Positions 47,621-55,184 of a DNA stretch of 64,000 nt are shown one piece after another (the stretch's first letter is position 1; each line of letters opens with the position of its first letter). The notes under the pieces are model-generated. The model was not told the DNA's origin and ran no database searches. It saw only the letters and a list, made by a program, of their open reading frames with translations. The DNA lies in NCBI RefSeq assembly GCF_000422445.1, contig NZ_KE383837.1, forward strand, positions 682,001 to 746,000. The letters are read 5' to 3'. Made by a program: the position numbers and the translations under genes. This DNA comes from Paenibacillus assamensis DSM 18201. GTDB taxonomy: Bacteria > Bacillota > Bacilli > Paenibacillales > Paenibacillaceae.

Positions 47621-47977
47621 TTAGAGTGCTGACTCGTCTATGAATACGGTGTCTCCGTCCAAGTGTTCGAAACATAAATTCACAGTTCGCTGTAAAGCAC
47701 GAGTTCGATGGATCACTCCCTTAGGAATCGTAATCACATCATGAGGCTTTAAGGAAACGGTTGGTCTATCCTGAAAATCAATGAACAGTTCACCTTCAAT
47801 CACGATGAACATTTCATCGCATGTCTCATGATAGTGCCATCGGTATTCTCCTGTAATGACAGCGATTCGAAGACAACTTTCATTGACTTTGTTCAACACG
47901 AAGTTCGTATACGTATCTTGAATACTGCTGCTAATCTGATCCAAGTTCATGACTTCTAGCTGTTCATACTTGCACAT
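47621..47977 (-). CDS. Cupin-domain protein
   Basis: A 118-residue single cupin. The metal site motif 1 is in YRWHYHETCDEMFIVIEGE, and motif 2 is HDVITIPKGVIHRTRAL, so the His/Glu ligands are present. GAGGAGGTAACGACCA precedes the ATG. It lies 26 bases upstream of the S12 hydrolase on the same strand and is probably co-transcribed. Its substrate is not known. Confidence 0.85.
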   Translation of the reverse strand: MCKYEQLEVMNLDQISSSIQDTYTNFVLNKVNESCLRIAVITGEYRWHYHETCDEMFIVIEGELFIDFQDRPTVSLKPHDVITIPKGVIHRTRALQRTVNLCFEHLDGDTVFIDESAL

Positions 47978-48138
47978 TGGTCGTTACCTCCTCTTAGTTG
48001 CACATGTCGCATGCCTCCTTTTGTCTAGAAATCACCGTATTATTGAGTCACTCTTTCTAATCGCGGGGTTCATTTAAGAAAAGTTAACCATATTAACAAT
48101 ACCATATTATTCCTCACAACAATAGATTTTCATATAAA

Positions 48139-48166
48139 AAAGCCACACGCATAGCGTATGGCTCCG
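48139..48166 (-). terminator. Terminator downstream of the M3 peptidase gene
   Basis: AGCCATACGC and GCGTGTGGCT arms followed by TTTTTT on the minus strand. Confidence 0.8.
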
Positions 48167-48203
48167 TTACCTTTATTCCATCGTTATAGAACCTTTGTTC
48201 ATT

Positions 48204-49904
48204 TTACAATACTGTATCATCAATTCCATTCAAATAGCTTTCAATGTTGCCAATAACAGATTCCACACAGCCATCTTCAAATGGAGACAATAGCCCTGCC
48301 ACTTTCACCAAGCTTGTGAAGGACTTGCTTCCACCTTCTTTACATAGCGTTAAGTAGTCAGCCCAAGCTGACTTCCAATCCTCATTCGCACGCTTCCAGA
48401 ATTGGAAGGCGCAAATTTGAGCCAATGTATAGTCGATGTAATAGAATGGTGCCGTGAAAATATGACTCTGCTTATGCCAGAATCCACCTTGCTCTAAGTA
48501 ATCATTGCCTGCATAGTTGCGATGCGGCAAGTATTTCTTCTCCAGATCGCGCCATGCTTGCTTACGCTCAGCAGGTGTTGCTTCCGGATTGCTGTATACA
48601 TAGTGTTGGAAGGCATCCACAGCGACGCCGTATGGAATGAAGCTCAATGAGGAGGCAAGATGGTTAAATTTATACTTGTCCGCATCTTCCTCAAAGAATT
48701 TGTCCATCCAAGGCCATGCAAAGAACTCCATGCTCATCGAATGAATCTCAGCAGACTCCATCGTTGGCCACAAATATTCAGGCACTTCAAAATGTCGGCT
48801 TTCATACACTTGGAAAGCATGACCAACCTCATGTGTAAGGACATCGATATCATCCAATGTACCGTTAAAGTTGGAGAAAATAAATGGAGCCTTGTAATCG
48901 TTAAAATATGTACAATAGCCACCGCTTTGCTTGCCTTTTTTGCTCACCAGATCCATCAGGTCATGCTCCTGCATAAATGTGAAAAATTCATGCGTTTCAG
49001 GCGAAAGCTCCTCATACATCTTCGCGCCGTTGTTCTCAATCCACTCTGGATCGCCTTTGGGCGTTGCATTACCAGACTTAAAGGTAAAGTTTTCATCATA
49101 GTAGTTCAGCTGCTCTACACCAATGCGGTTACGCTGACGCTCCTTAAGCTTAGAAGCCACTGGAACGATTCCATCTGCCACCTGTTGTCTAAATTTCGCA
49201 ACCATGTCTGCATTATAGTCAGTACGACTCATTCGTGCATAGCCTAGCTCGACAAAATTCTCAAAACCAAGCTTCTTCGCTATTTTCGTACGCACTTTGA
49301 CAAGATCATCATAAATACGATCAAGCGCAGCTTCGTTGTCCGCCATAAATTGATATCTTGCTTCAGCAGCACGCTTTCTAAGTTCACGATCTGTGGACAT
49401 CTCAAACGGGACGAGCTGTGCCAACGTACGCTCTTCACCTTCAAATGGTATTTTCGCGGATGCGATAAGCTGATCATATTCTGTAGACAGCTTGTTCTCC
49501 AATTGAAGGTCTTCGATAACTTCTGGACTGAACGTCTTCACGGACAACTCAGCTAATTGAAACAGCTGGCTGCCCCACTTTTGCTCCAGTTGTGCACGGA
49601 ATGGGGATTGCACAAGCGCCTCATAGTACTCGCTGACGTATTCTTGAAAAATGGGCAGCGCCTCATTAACAAAGTCTTGCTCTGCCTTATAAAACTCATC
49701 TGTTGTATCAATCGAGTGACGTACGACAGCCAATTGACCAAGAGTTCCAATTTCATTACGAAGCTTGTTAATTTCTGTAATTACTTGCTCTTGCTCTTCA
49801 AGACTATTTGCGGCATGAAAAGCACTAATCAACTGTCTAAATTGCTCCCCTACAGCTTGCATATCCGGTCGTTCATAGCGAAACTCAGCGAATTTCATAG
49901 ACAT
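48204..49904 (-). CDS. M3 family oligoendopeptidase (PepF-like)
   Basis: A 566-residue zinc oligopeptidase. The HExxH site is in DVLTHEVGHAFQVYESR; the third ligand and following helix are in PTMESAEIHSMSMEFFAWPW, a strong M3 signature. It acts in the cytosol on short peptides. Length is typical for the shorter M3 group. AAGGGGAGGCT precedes the ATG. Confidence 0.93.
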   Translation of the reverse strand: MSMKFAEFRYERPDMQAVGEQFRQLISAFHAANSLEEQEQVITEINKLRNEIGTLGQLAVVRHSIDTTDEFYKAEQDFVNEALPIFQEYVSEYYEALVQSPFRAQLEQKWGSQLFQLAELSVKTFSPEVIEDLQLENKLSTEYDQLIASAKIPFEGEERTLAQLVPFEMSTDRELRKRAAEARYQFMADNEAALDRIYDDLVKVRTKIAKKLGFENFVELGYARMSRTDYNADMVAKFRQQVADGIVPVASKLKERQRNRIGVEQLNYYDENFTFKSGNATPKGDPEWIENNGAKMYEELSPETHEFFTFMQEHDLMDLVSKKGKQSGGYCTYFNDYKAPFIFSNFNGTLDDIDVLTHEVGHAFQVYESRHFEVPEYLWPTMESAEIHSMSMEFFAWPWMDKFFEEDADKYKFNHLASSLSFIPYGVAVDAFQHYVYSNPEATPAERKQAWRDLEKKYLPHRNYAGNDYLEQGGFWHKQSHIFTAPFYYIDYTLAQICAFQFWKRANEDWKSAWADYLTLCKEGGSKSFTSLVKVAGLLSPFEDGCVESVIGNIESYLNGIDDTVL

Positions 49905-50012
49905 AGCCTCCCCTTTTACAATCCTCTCAACTATTATACTAAACGATTGCTATTCTATTCCAATACTAATTTGAATATAGGTCAAAAATAGTCCTTCTAT
50001 TTTCGTATAGGT

Positions 50013-50051
50013 ATAACAAAATAGAGCAGTTCGGCTGCTCCATTTTGTTAT
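50013..50051. terminator. Terminator downstream of the VOC-family gene
   Basis: ATAACAAAAT and ATTTTGTTAT outer arms with GAGCAG/CTGCTC core, usable in both directions. Confidence 0.75.
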
Positions 50052-50077
50052 ATTTCTATGCGATTATGCAATCACTT

Positions 50078-50437
50078 TTAGCCTTTACTCCTATATTGGA
50101 TAAGCCCAAAACTTATTCCCGTAGGATCAACGAGATAAGCAAGATAAAAATCATCAAACTCCATTTTATCCCGGAGTACTTTCGCACCTTGTTCCACAGA
50201 CCGAGATATAGCCGTATCGATACATTCCACTTCTATCGTTACCCGAGTGCCGTGTGGATAATCGACAGGCCCTTCAACGATGCCGCCATCTATTCCTACA
50301 TGATTATCCGCACCTGTTACGATGGAATGATAGCCCCAATCTTGAGCTGTTACTTTCCAATCGAACACCTTCGAATAAAACGCCGCTGCCTGTTCTGGAT
50401 GCTGACTATTTAGCTCGAATAATACAACACGTCCCAT
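50078..50437 (-). CDS. VOC (glyoxalase/bleomycin resistance fold) family protein
   Basis: A 119-residue VOC protein with VVLFELNSQHPEQAAAFYSKVFDW at the start and DFYLAYLVDPTGISFGLIQ at the end, the two beta-alpha-beta modules. The ATG at 50437 sits behind GGGGGTCGATGAT and is preferred to 50482. Substrate unknown; many members are uncharacterised metal enzymes. Confidence 0.8.
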   Translation of the reverse strand: MGRVVLFELNSQHPEQAAAFYSKVFDWKVTAQDWGYHSIVTGADNHVGIDGGIVEGPVDYPHGTRVTIEVECIDTAISRSVEQGAKVLRDKMEFDDFYLAYLVDPTGISFGLIQYRSKG

Positions 50438-50511
50438 ATCATCGACCCCCAGCATATTTTTACAATAATTAACTCCATCCAATTATACTTGACGAACATC
50501 AAACATGACAA

Positions 50512-50985
50512 TCATGATAATTGGTCTGACAAAATTTTTTCAAAACAAAGGCTGCTGTCACTATCAGCATATGGACCGAATCGCTCAATTTCATAGAAAC
50601 CGTATTTTTTGTAAAAATGAATAGATTCCGGCTGCTTGTCTCCCGTCTCCAAGCGAATCGTTGTATACTTTTGCTCTCTAGCAAGAAGCTCAAGCCTCAT
50701 TAATATTTTTGCAGCGATTCCTTGCTGTCGATACGCTGCATCTACGAAAAAGCGTTTTAATTCCGTCATTTCTTCATTTAATGGGCGAATGGCTCCGCAG
50801 CCAACAGGAGTTTCGCCATCATAAGCTAATACAAATTGAACTTCATCAATATGCGGATCATTGAAGTCCATCCCAAAAATATCTTCAGGCGGGTACCGTC
50901 GCAGCAAATCTTCATCCAGTCTAGCAACAGTAGGTTGTACATCTGGGTGATGCGGTGTGACATATTCCAATCGAATCGTGCTCAT
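50512..50985 (-). CDS. GNAT family N-acetyltransferase
   Basis: About 157 residues, with the acetyl-CoA site in KRFFVDAAYRQQGIAAKILMRLE and the C-terminal HFYKKYGFYEIERFG. GGAGAGGATACCT precedes the ATG at 50985, chosen over 51060. Substrate not known. Confidence 0.85.
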   Translation of the reverse strand: MSTIRLEYVTPHHPDVQPTVARLDEDLLRRYPPEDIFGMDFNDPHIDEVQFVLAYDGETPVGCGAIRPLNEEMTELKRFFVDAAYRQQGIAAKILMRLELLAREQKYTTIRLETGDKQPESIHFYKKYGFYEIERFGPYADSDSSLCFEKILSDQLS

Positions 50986-51031
50986 AGGTATCCTCTCCAT
51001 CTCTGCATTCTCCCTTGATTGGCGATTTTTA

Positions 51032-51727
51032 TTAACTGAACTTTGAACCATTACATTCATTCTTGTTCATAAATCCGCTTCCCTTTTCCAATTGAACATC
51101 CCAATCTTCATACAGCTCCTGCAAAATGCGGAAAGCTTCTTCTGTTCGCAGATTAAGCTCTATTACGCCAGCAACCGTTTCCCTAGTAATTTGATCGACT
51201 TCGGTTATTTCTGTACTCATTAAAATACAATTCACACCGCCACTTTTCGTCCCACGAATCATCCTTTTCACCACAGCACGAAAAGCTTCTTCAGACGACA
51301 TATGCTCCAAACAGGAGCAAGAGACGATGTAGTCAAATGAGTCTCGATGAATCACATAATGTTCAGCATCCGCCACAACACCTTCTATTCGATCGTTAAT
51401 TCCATGATTCCTAGCATTGTCCATTAATTTATCAATGGCAGATGGAATAAGATCCACGCATACTACGACGCCATCTTGCTCACGAATTCGCTTGGCAATA
51501 GGAATACTGTTTCTGCCAACCCCGCAAGCAAGATCCAATACTCGAAACGCAGCACCCTTTTGCAAATTGTCTTCTAGCGAATTATTTTTTAGCAGCTTAT
51601 CCAAGTAATCAAGCACCACTTGTACCGGCTTGGACAGCCAAGTGCCAGACTCAAACAATTCCGCCTGTTTATAAAACTGTTCGTGATACTCGATTTCGGC
51701 TGCGCGCGCCTGCTTAAAAGCACTCAT
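51032..51727 (-). CDS. Class I SAM-dependent methyltransferase
   Basis: A 231-residue methyltransferase with SAM motif I in FRVLDLACGVGRNSIPIAKR and motif IV in FDYIVSCSCLEHMSSEEAF. GGGGTGATC precedes the ATG. Overlap with the following GNAT reading frame is avoided if the GNAT starts at 50985. Substrate unknown. Confidence 0.85.
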   Translation of the reverse strand: MSAFKQARAAEIEYHEQFYKQAELFESGTWLSKPVQVVLDYLDKLLKNNSLEDNLQKGAAFRVLDLACGVGRNSIPIAKRIREQDGVVVCVDLIPSAIDKLMDNARNHGINDRIEGVVADAEHYVIHRDSFDYIVSCSCLEHMSSEEAFRAVVKRMIRGTKSGGVNCILMSTEITEVDQITRETVAGVIELNLRTEEAFRILQELYEDWDVQLEKGSGFMNKNECNGSKFS

Positions 51728-51751
51728 GTGATCACCCCAAATGAAATAGGA

Positions 51752-52342
51752 TTAGTTGAAGCTCCGAAACCGTATAATGAATTGGCTCAACTGTTCCTCG
51801 TCCCAATCTGATAGCTCCAGCAGTCTCTCATATGGATCTCCTTCAAGCTGCAGCAGCTCTGCGAAAGCCGGCTCCGTCTTATATCCGTTCTCCTTCAACT
51901 GCCTAATTGCGTCGTAACCATCGCTCCCCAACAGCTGCAAAATTCGATGCTCCACCATCATGTGACGGTACCCATTTTGACGTGTTGTTGGTATTGGCTG
52001 AGCAAATATCTCAATCTCCCAATCTTGAAAGCGAAAGTTTACCACTGCATAAGGATTTAGCATATCGGAATGAATCGTGTGCTGGTATTGTTCCTCCCAT
52101 TGAAATGCAGCTGACGTATAGTCCACGAAAGCTTCCAAATCATGTACTTCACAAACAATATCCAAATCACTGTTTGATACATGTATATCGATTGGAATCG
52201 TGCCGACAAAAATCGGATTATAGGAGCGAAGTAGTTGCATTATGTTTAAACGACGCAACACGGAATAGACCTCCCGCTGCGTTTCATTACCTTGCAGTAA
52301 ATAATCTATTTGTATAAAGTCACATTCATTTGAATAAGCCAT
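51752..52342 (-). CDS. DUF4269 family protein (nucleotidyltransferase-like)
   Basis: A 196-residue protein with FVGTIPIDIHVSNSDLDIVCEV, which fits the G(S/T)xxxxxxxxDxD pattern of nucleotidyltransferases, and PTTRQNGYRHMMVEHRIL, a conserved element of DUF4269. It is cytosolic. Function of the family is not established. Confidence 0.8.
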   Translation of the reverse strand: MAYSNECDFIQIDYLLQGNETQREVYSVLRRLNIMQLLRSYNPIFVGTIPIDIHVSNSDLDIVCEVHDLEAFVDYTSAAFQWEEQYQHTIHSDMLNPYAVVNFRFQDWEIEIFAQPIPTTRQNGYRHMMVEHRILQLLGSDGYDAIRQLKENGYKTEPAFAELLQLEGDPYERLLELSDWDEEQLSQFIIRFRSFN

Positions 52343-52387
52343 GAGCCCATGCCTCTCCAGCTTCTGTCCTTAGACTACTTAAAGAAA

Positions 52388-52408
52388 CCGAGTGCGGCAA
52401 ACACTCGG
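52388..52408 (-). terminator. Terminator downstream of the GNAT gene at 52453
   Basis: CCGAGTG and CACTCGG arms followed by TTTCTTT on the minus strand. Confidence 0.7.
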
Positions 52409-52452
52409 CTAAATCATAGAAAGGAATGCATTGCGTTTCAATATTATGCCAA

Positions 52453-52980
52453 TTATAATAGTTTGAGCATATGGATGTCGAGCGGTTCTTTGGCGAACAA
52501 CTCTTGATCAATGTCATTCGTTATATCACAGCCTTGATGCTTATAAAAATAAACGGCAGACCGCGTCTCCGTTGAGGACACGTATAAATATTTCGCTCCT
52601 CTTTTACGCGCTTCATCACTAAGTTCATTCATGATCGTTGTAGCTATTCCCTGCCTGCGATAATTTCTAGATACATACATCAAGTCGATAACGAGTCGAT
52701 CCTGCTCTTCACCACGGAACTGATGACCAAGCACACCAAATCCAATAAGTATATCGCCATCATAAGCTCCTAGAGCTGCTCCTCCATGGCTCAATTCATA
52801 GATGAATCGCTCTTTCATTTCAACAATCAATGCATCGTCCCAACTCGAACATTCATGCCCCGCATTTTGTTCAACCAACTTACCATCTTGCATTTCATAC
52901 ACATAATCAATCGTCTCAGAGCGATCAATCTGTACTAACTGATGTGCATCTTCCACTTGCATCGGTCTGTATGTATACAT
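52453..52980 (-). CDS. GNAT family N-acetyltransferase
   Basis: About 175 residues: YRPMQVEDAHQLVQID at the start, acetyl-CoA site in LMYVSRNYRRQGIATTIMNELSD, then AVYFYKHQGCDI. AAGGAGGACAAG in front of the ATG at 52980 fixes the start. Substrate unknown. Confidence 0.87.
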   Translation of the reverse strand: MYTYRPMQVEDAHQLVQIDRSETIDYVYEMQDGKLVEQNAGHECSSWDDALIVEMKERFIYELSHGGAALGAYDGDILIGFGVLGHQFRGEEQDRLVIDLMYVSRNYRRQGIATTIMNELSDEARKRGAKYLYVSSTETRSAVYFYKHQGCDITNDIDQELFAKEPLDIHMLKLL

Positions 52981-53043
52981 CTTGTCCTCCTTAATTATTG
53001 CATAATATCCAGCTATCATTACGCCCGTACAATTTATTTCCCC

Positions 53044-53607
53044 TCACTCTATAACACGTAATTTCGGATAAGTATTAAGCCATTTTTTCTGATATATTCT
53101 AGTATGGAAATAGTCTATATTATTAAAATAAGGGCTCCTGCGAATCACTAGGTCAAACAAATCTTCCAGACCATGCGGCGCAACAACTTGTATCTGATTG
53201 TCTTCATCCAAGTAGATTCCTGTAGCCGTAGCCGTCTCAGGCCAGCTCTTCATCGCGTCCACAACCGATGCATAAGGACCTGCATCATTTCGAAGATGCA
53301 TTCTCGCTTGATTTTTGATCGACCAGTTATATTCCCCCACCCGCTCTCTTAATACAGCCTCATACAGCTTCTCTGTATCCTCACACAGATGATTGGGATC
53401 ATAATAAAGAATATCCACATCATTCAATGAAGTAGGAACTGTGTATCCATGCAGGTAATCCCACACTGCATTTCTAACGTAGCCTGCTGCGATACACCAA
53501 TGAGGTAAGTTTAGTTGTTTAACCAGGGCGAGGTCTCTTAGCAAGTGATTGTTAACTCGCATAATGGTGATTAATTGTTCTTGCAGTAATCTCATCCCCT
53601 TATCCAA
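53044..53607 (-). CDS. Nucleotidyltransferase family protein (COG3575/DUF925 type)
   Basis: A protein of about 187 residues with CIAAGYVRNAVWDYLHGY and SLNDVDILYYD, the G/D-x-D nucleotidyltransferase-like core, and DAMKSWPETATATGIYLD, well conserved in this family. The true start is unclear: the first codon is TTG and the next ATG is at 53595, immediately behind AAGGGG. Biochemical role unknown. Confidence 0.8.
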   Translation of the reverse strand: MDKGMRLLQEQLITIMRVNNHLLRDLALVKQLNLPHWCIAAGYVRNAVWDYLHGYTVPTSLNDVDILYYDPNHLCEDTEKLYEAVLRERVGEYNWSIKNQARMHLRNDAGPYASVVDAMKSWPETATATGIYLDEDNQIQVVAPHGLEDLFDLVIRRSPYFNNIDYFHTRIYQKKWLNTYPKLRVIE

Positions 53608-53698
53608 ATGGAAAAAATGCTAAGCATTTTCACGTTAATGTTCATCATCTTGGATTAACGCATGTTGTTACTTATGGTTACCTGCCTTGCCGCAACAA

Positions 53699-54223
53699 CT
53701 ATCGAGCAGCATTATTAAATACGATACCTTGACCCGTCCAATCTTCCGTAACAACATCTTTCAACTCAAATTTCCCATCCGTATACGCATGAATAACTTT
53801 TTCCCAAAATAACTTGGATACATCGTTCTTTCCGTGCTGCAGCACTTCCCAATTTCCTGTATACTTATCAAAAATATGCATTGCCGCTTCTATGCCAACG
53901 CCCGACTTTCGATATTTGCGCATAACAAAAAATTCGGCTATCGACTTGGCTGTTTCATTTGGATATAAATGACAATGCTCGTTAATCATAATAAATCCAG
54001 CTAAATTACCGTTCACTTTAATAAAATAGGCATCTCGATCATCATCCGTCCAATAATGGTCGAAGTAGGTATATCCATACAAACCTAGCTTATTGACATC
54101 CCGATCATTAAATTCACTAAAATCATATTCATACAGCTCAAGCAGTTGCCTAAGAATTGATTTTTCCTCTTCCTGCACTTCTACAATCTCAATTGCTCTA
54201 TCATCTTCTTTATAAGGGTTCAT
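53699..54223 (-). CDS. GNAT family N-acetyltransferase
   Basis: A 174-residue acetyltransferase with AEFFVMRKYRKSGVGIEAAMHIFDKY as the acetyl-CoA site. AAAAGGAGTATTATAT precedes the ATG. The N-terminal sequence (EIVEVQEEEKSILRQLLELYEYDFSEF) is typical of the YhfO-like subgroup. Substrate unknown. Confidence 0.87.
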   Translation of the reverse strand: MNPYKEDDRAIEIVEVQEEEKSILRQLLELYEYDFSEFNDRDVNKLGLYGYTYFDHYWTDDDRDAYFIKVNGNLAGFIMINEHCHLYPNETAKSIAEFFVMRKYRKSGVGIEAAMHIFDKYTGNWEVLQHGKNDVSKLFWEKVIHAYTDGKFELKDVVTEDWTGQGIVFNNAAR

Positions 54224-54272
54224 ATATAATACTCCTTTTCACAAAGCTAGAATGGATTGAAACTAAATGAAA

Positions 54273-54606
54273 CTATGCTAATGGGATAATCTGAAATCGC
54301 TTCACGACAACGGGATCATTAAACTCAATATTTTGAATATTTCTAGCTTCTAATTCTTCTAACAGCCTCAAAAAGATTCGCCCAATTAATATACTGTCGC
54401 CCAATGCATCATGTCTTCTGCAATCTTCGGTGTAAATCTCGTAACGCTTAAACAAGTAATTCATCCAAATAATCTCGGCTACGTTCTGTCTCATGATTAA
54501 TTCCTGTTGCTTCAAAATCAAACACATAGTACCGCTGTGCTCTGAAATTATGTATCGATACACCTGATACTGTGTAGTCTGTATCCGAGATCATGTTGAT
54601 TTCCAC
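54273..54606 (-). pseudogene. DnaQ-like 3'-5' exonuclease, decayed (internal deletion plus frameshift)
   Basis: From a GTG at 54606 behind GGAGGTG one frame reads into RYYVFDFEATGINHETER, an ExoI motif. After about 45 codons it stops, and a different frame continues with CRRHDALGDSILIGRIFLRLLE, the ExoIII His/Asp motif. The middle third, including ExoII, is missing. The open frame from 54563 alone is not a sensible protein, because its first part is ExoI sequence read out of frame. Confidence 0.7.
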
Positions 54607-54720
54607 ATGCACACCTCCACTACTATTTATTAAATCAATTTTGTCATATCTTTACAACACCTTAACTAGCGAGTACTTCAATAAAGTCCGTCGCATAGTA
54701 ATAACCTGTAAACAGGAAAA

Positions 54721-54751
54721 CAGCTGGCTAGGAACAATCCCTAACCAGCTG
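54721..54751 (-). terminator. Terminator of the six-cysteine peptide operon
   Basis: CAGCTGGTTAGG and CCTAGCCAGCTG arms on the minus strand, followed by TTTTCCTGTTT, 11 bases past the stop of the second peptide gene. A half copy (one arm only) follows the first peptide gene at 55051. Confidence 0.75.
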
Positions 54752-54762
54752 CTTCAGATTTA

Positions 54763-54873
54763 CTAACAATCACAGAAACTAGTATTACCACAATCTCTAA
54801 TTCTGTACTCTTTATATCCCTTTGCGATACATTTAATCGTAGTACAGATGCAATTAGATGGCGTAAATATCAT
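54763..54873 (-). CDS. Six-cysteine peptide 2, 36 residues (paralogue of peptide 1)
   Basis: A 36-codon gene with a perfect SD (ACAAGGAGGTGAAACC). Cysteines at residues 8, 10, 15, 28, 34 and 36. The C-terminus YRIRDCGNTSFCDC matches peptide 1 (YRIRQCDNNSFCDC). No signal peptide and no GG leader; the peptide is basic and soluble-looking. It lies at the 3' end of the ABC-exporter/redox operon behind a duplicated remnant of the exporter gene, and a terminator follows. Most likely a leaderless, disulfide-bonded bacteriocin or signalling peptide; alternatively a cysteine-rich RiPP precursor, but no modifying enzyme is visible. Confidence 0.7.
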   Translation of the reverse strand: MIFTPSNCICTTIKCIAKGYKEYRIRDCGNTSFCDC

Positions 54874-55073
54874 GGTTTCACCTCCTTGTCATAGTATCAT
54901 TCAGCTTGAGCATGAAACTCATTGCTGCATAGAGAACCCATTTACATTAGCTCTCTATAACTCCCTTGTTCAAGGATACGCTTGATCCAGCACGAGAGTA
55001 AGACCCACATGCTTACAACTATCAAACGGCGCATCTACCCCTGCCACTCCCCTAGCCAGTTGTTTCATTATTA

Positions 55074-55184
55074 CTAACAATCGCAAAAACTATTGTTATC
55101 GCATTGTCTTATTCTGTAAACTCTCTTATTGACACATTTAACTTGAGTACAATAGCAACTGCTATCATATGTTGGATTTATCAT
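55074..55184 (-). CDS. Six-cysteine peptide 1, 36 residues
   Basis: A 36-codon gene whose ATG overlaps the exporter's TGA stop (ATGA) and is preceded by ACAAGGAGGTGATAAT. Cysteines at 10, 12, 17, 28, 34 and 36, giving CxC-x4-C...C-x5-CxC; the shared tail is YRIRxCxNxSFCDC. Basic (several Lys/Arg), no export signal, so secretion by the adjacent ABC transporter without leader cleavage is the simplest model. The MauD/MauE-like redox pair upstream could form its disulfides. Compare laterosporulin-type six-cysteine bacteriocins for the principle, but I see no sequence match to them. Confidence 0.75.
   Translation of the reverse strand: MINPTYDSSCYCTQVKCVNKRVYRIRQCDNNSFCDC

Noticed and set aside
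48660-49247. 195-codon plus-strand ORF opposite the M3 peptidase
   Set aside because: Shadow of a highly conserved coding region; no SD, and no plausible protein.
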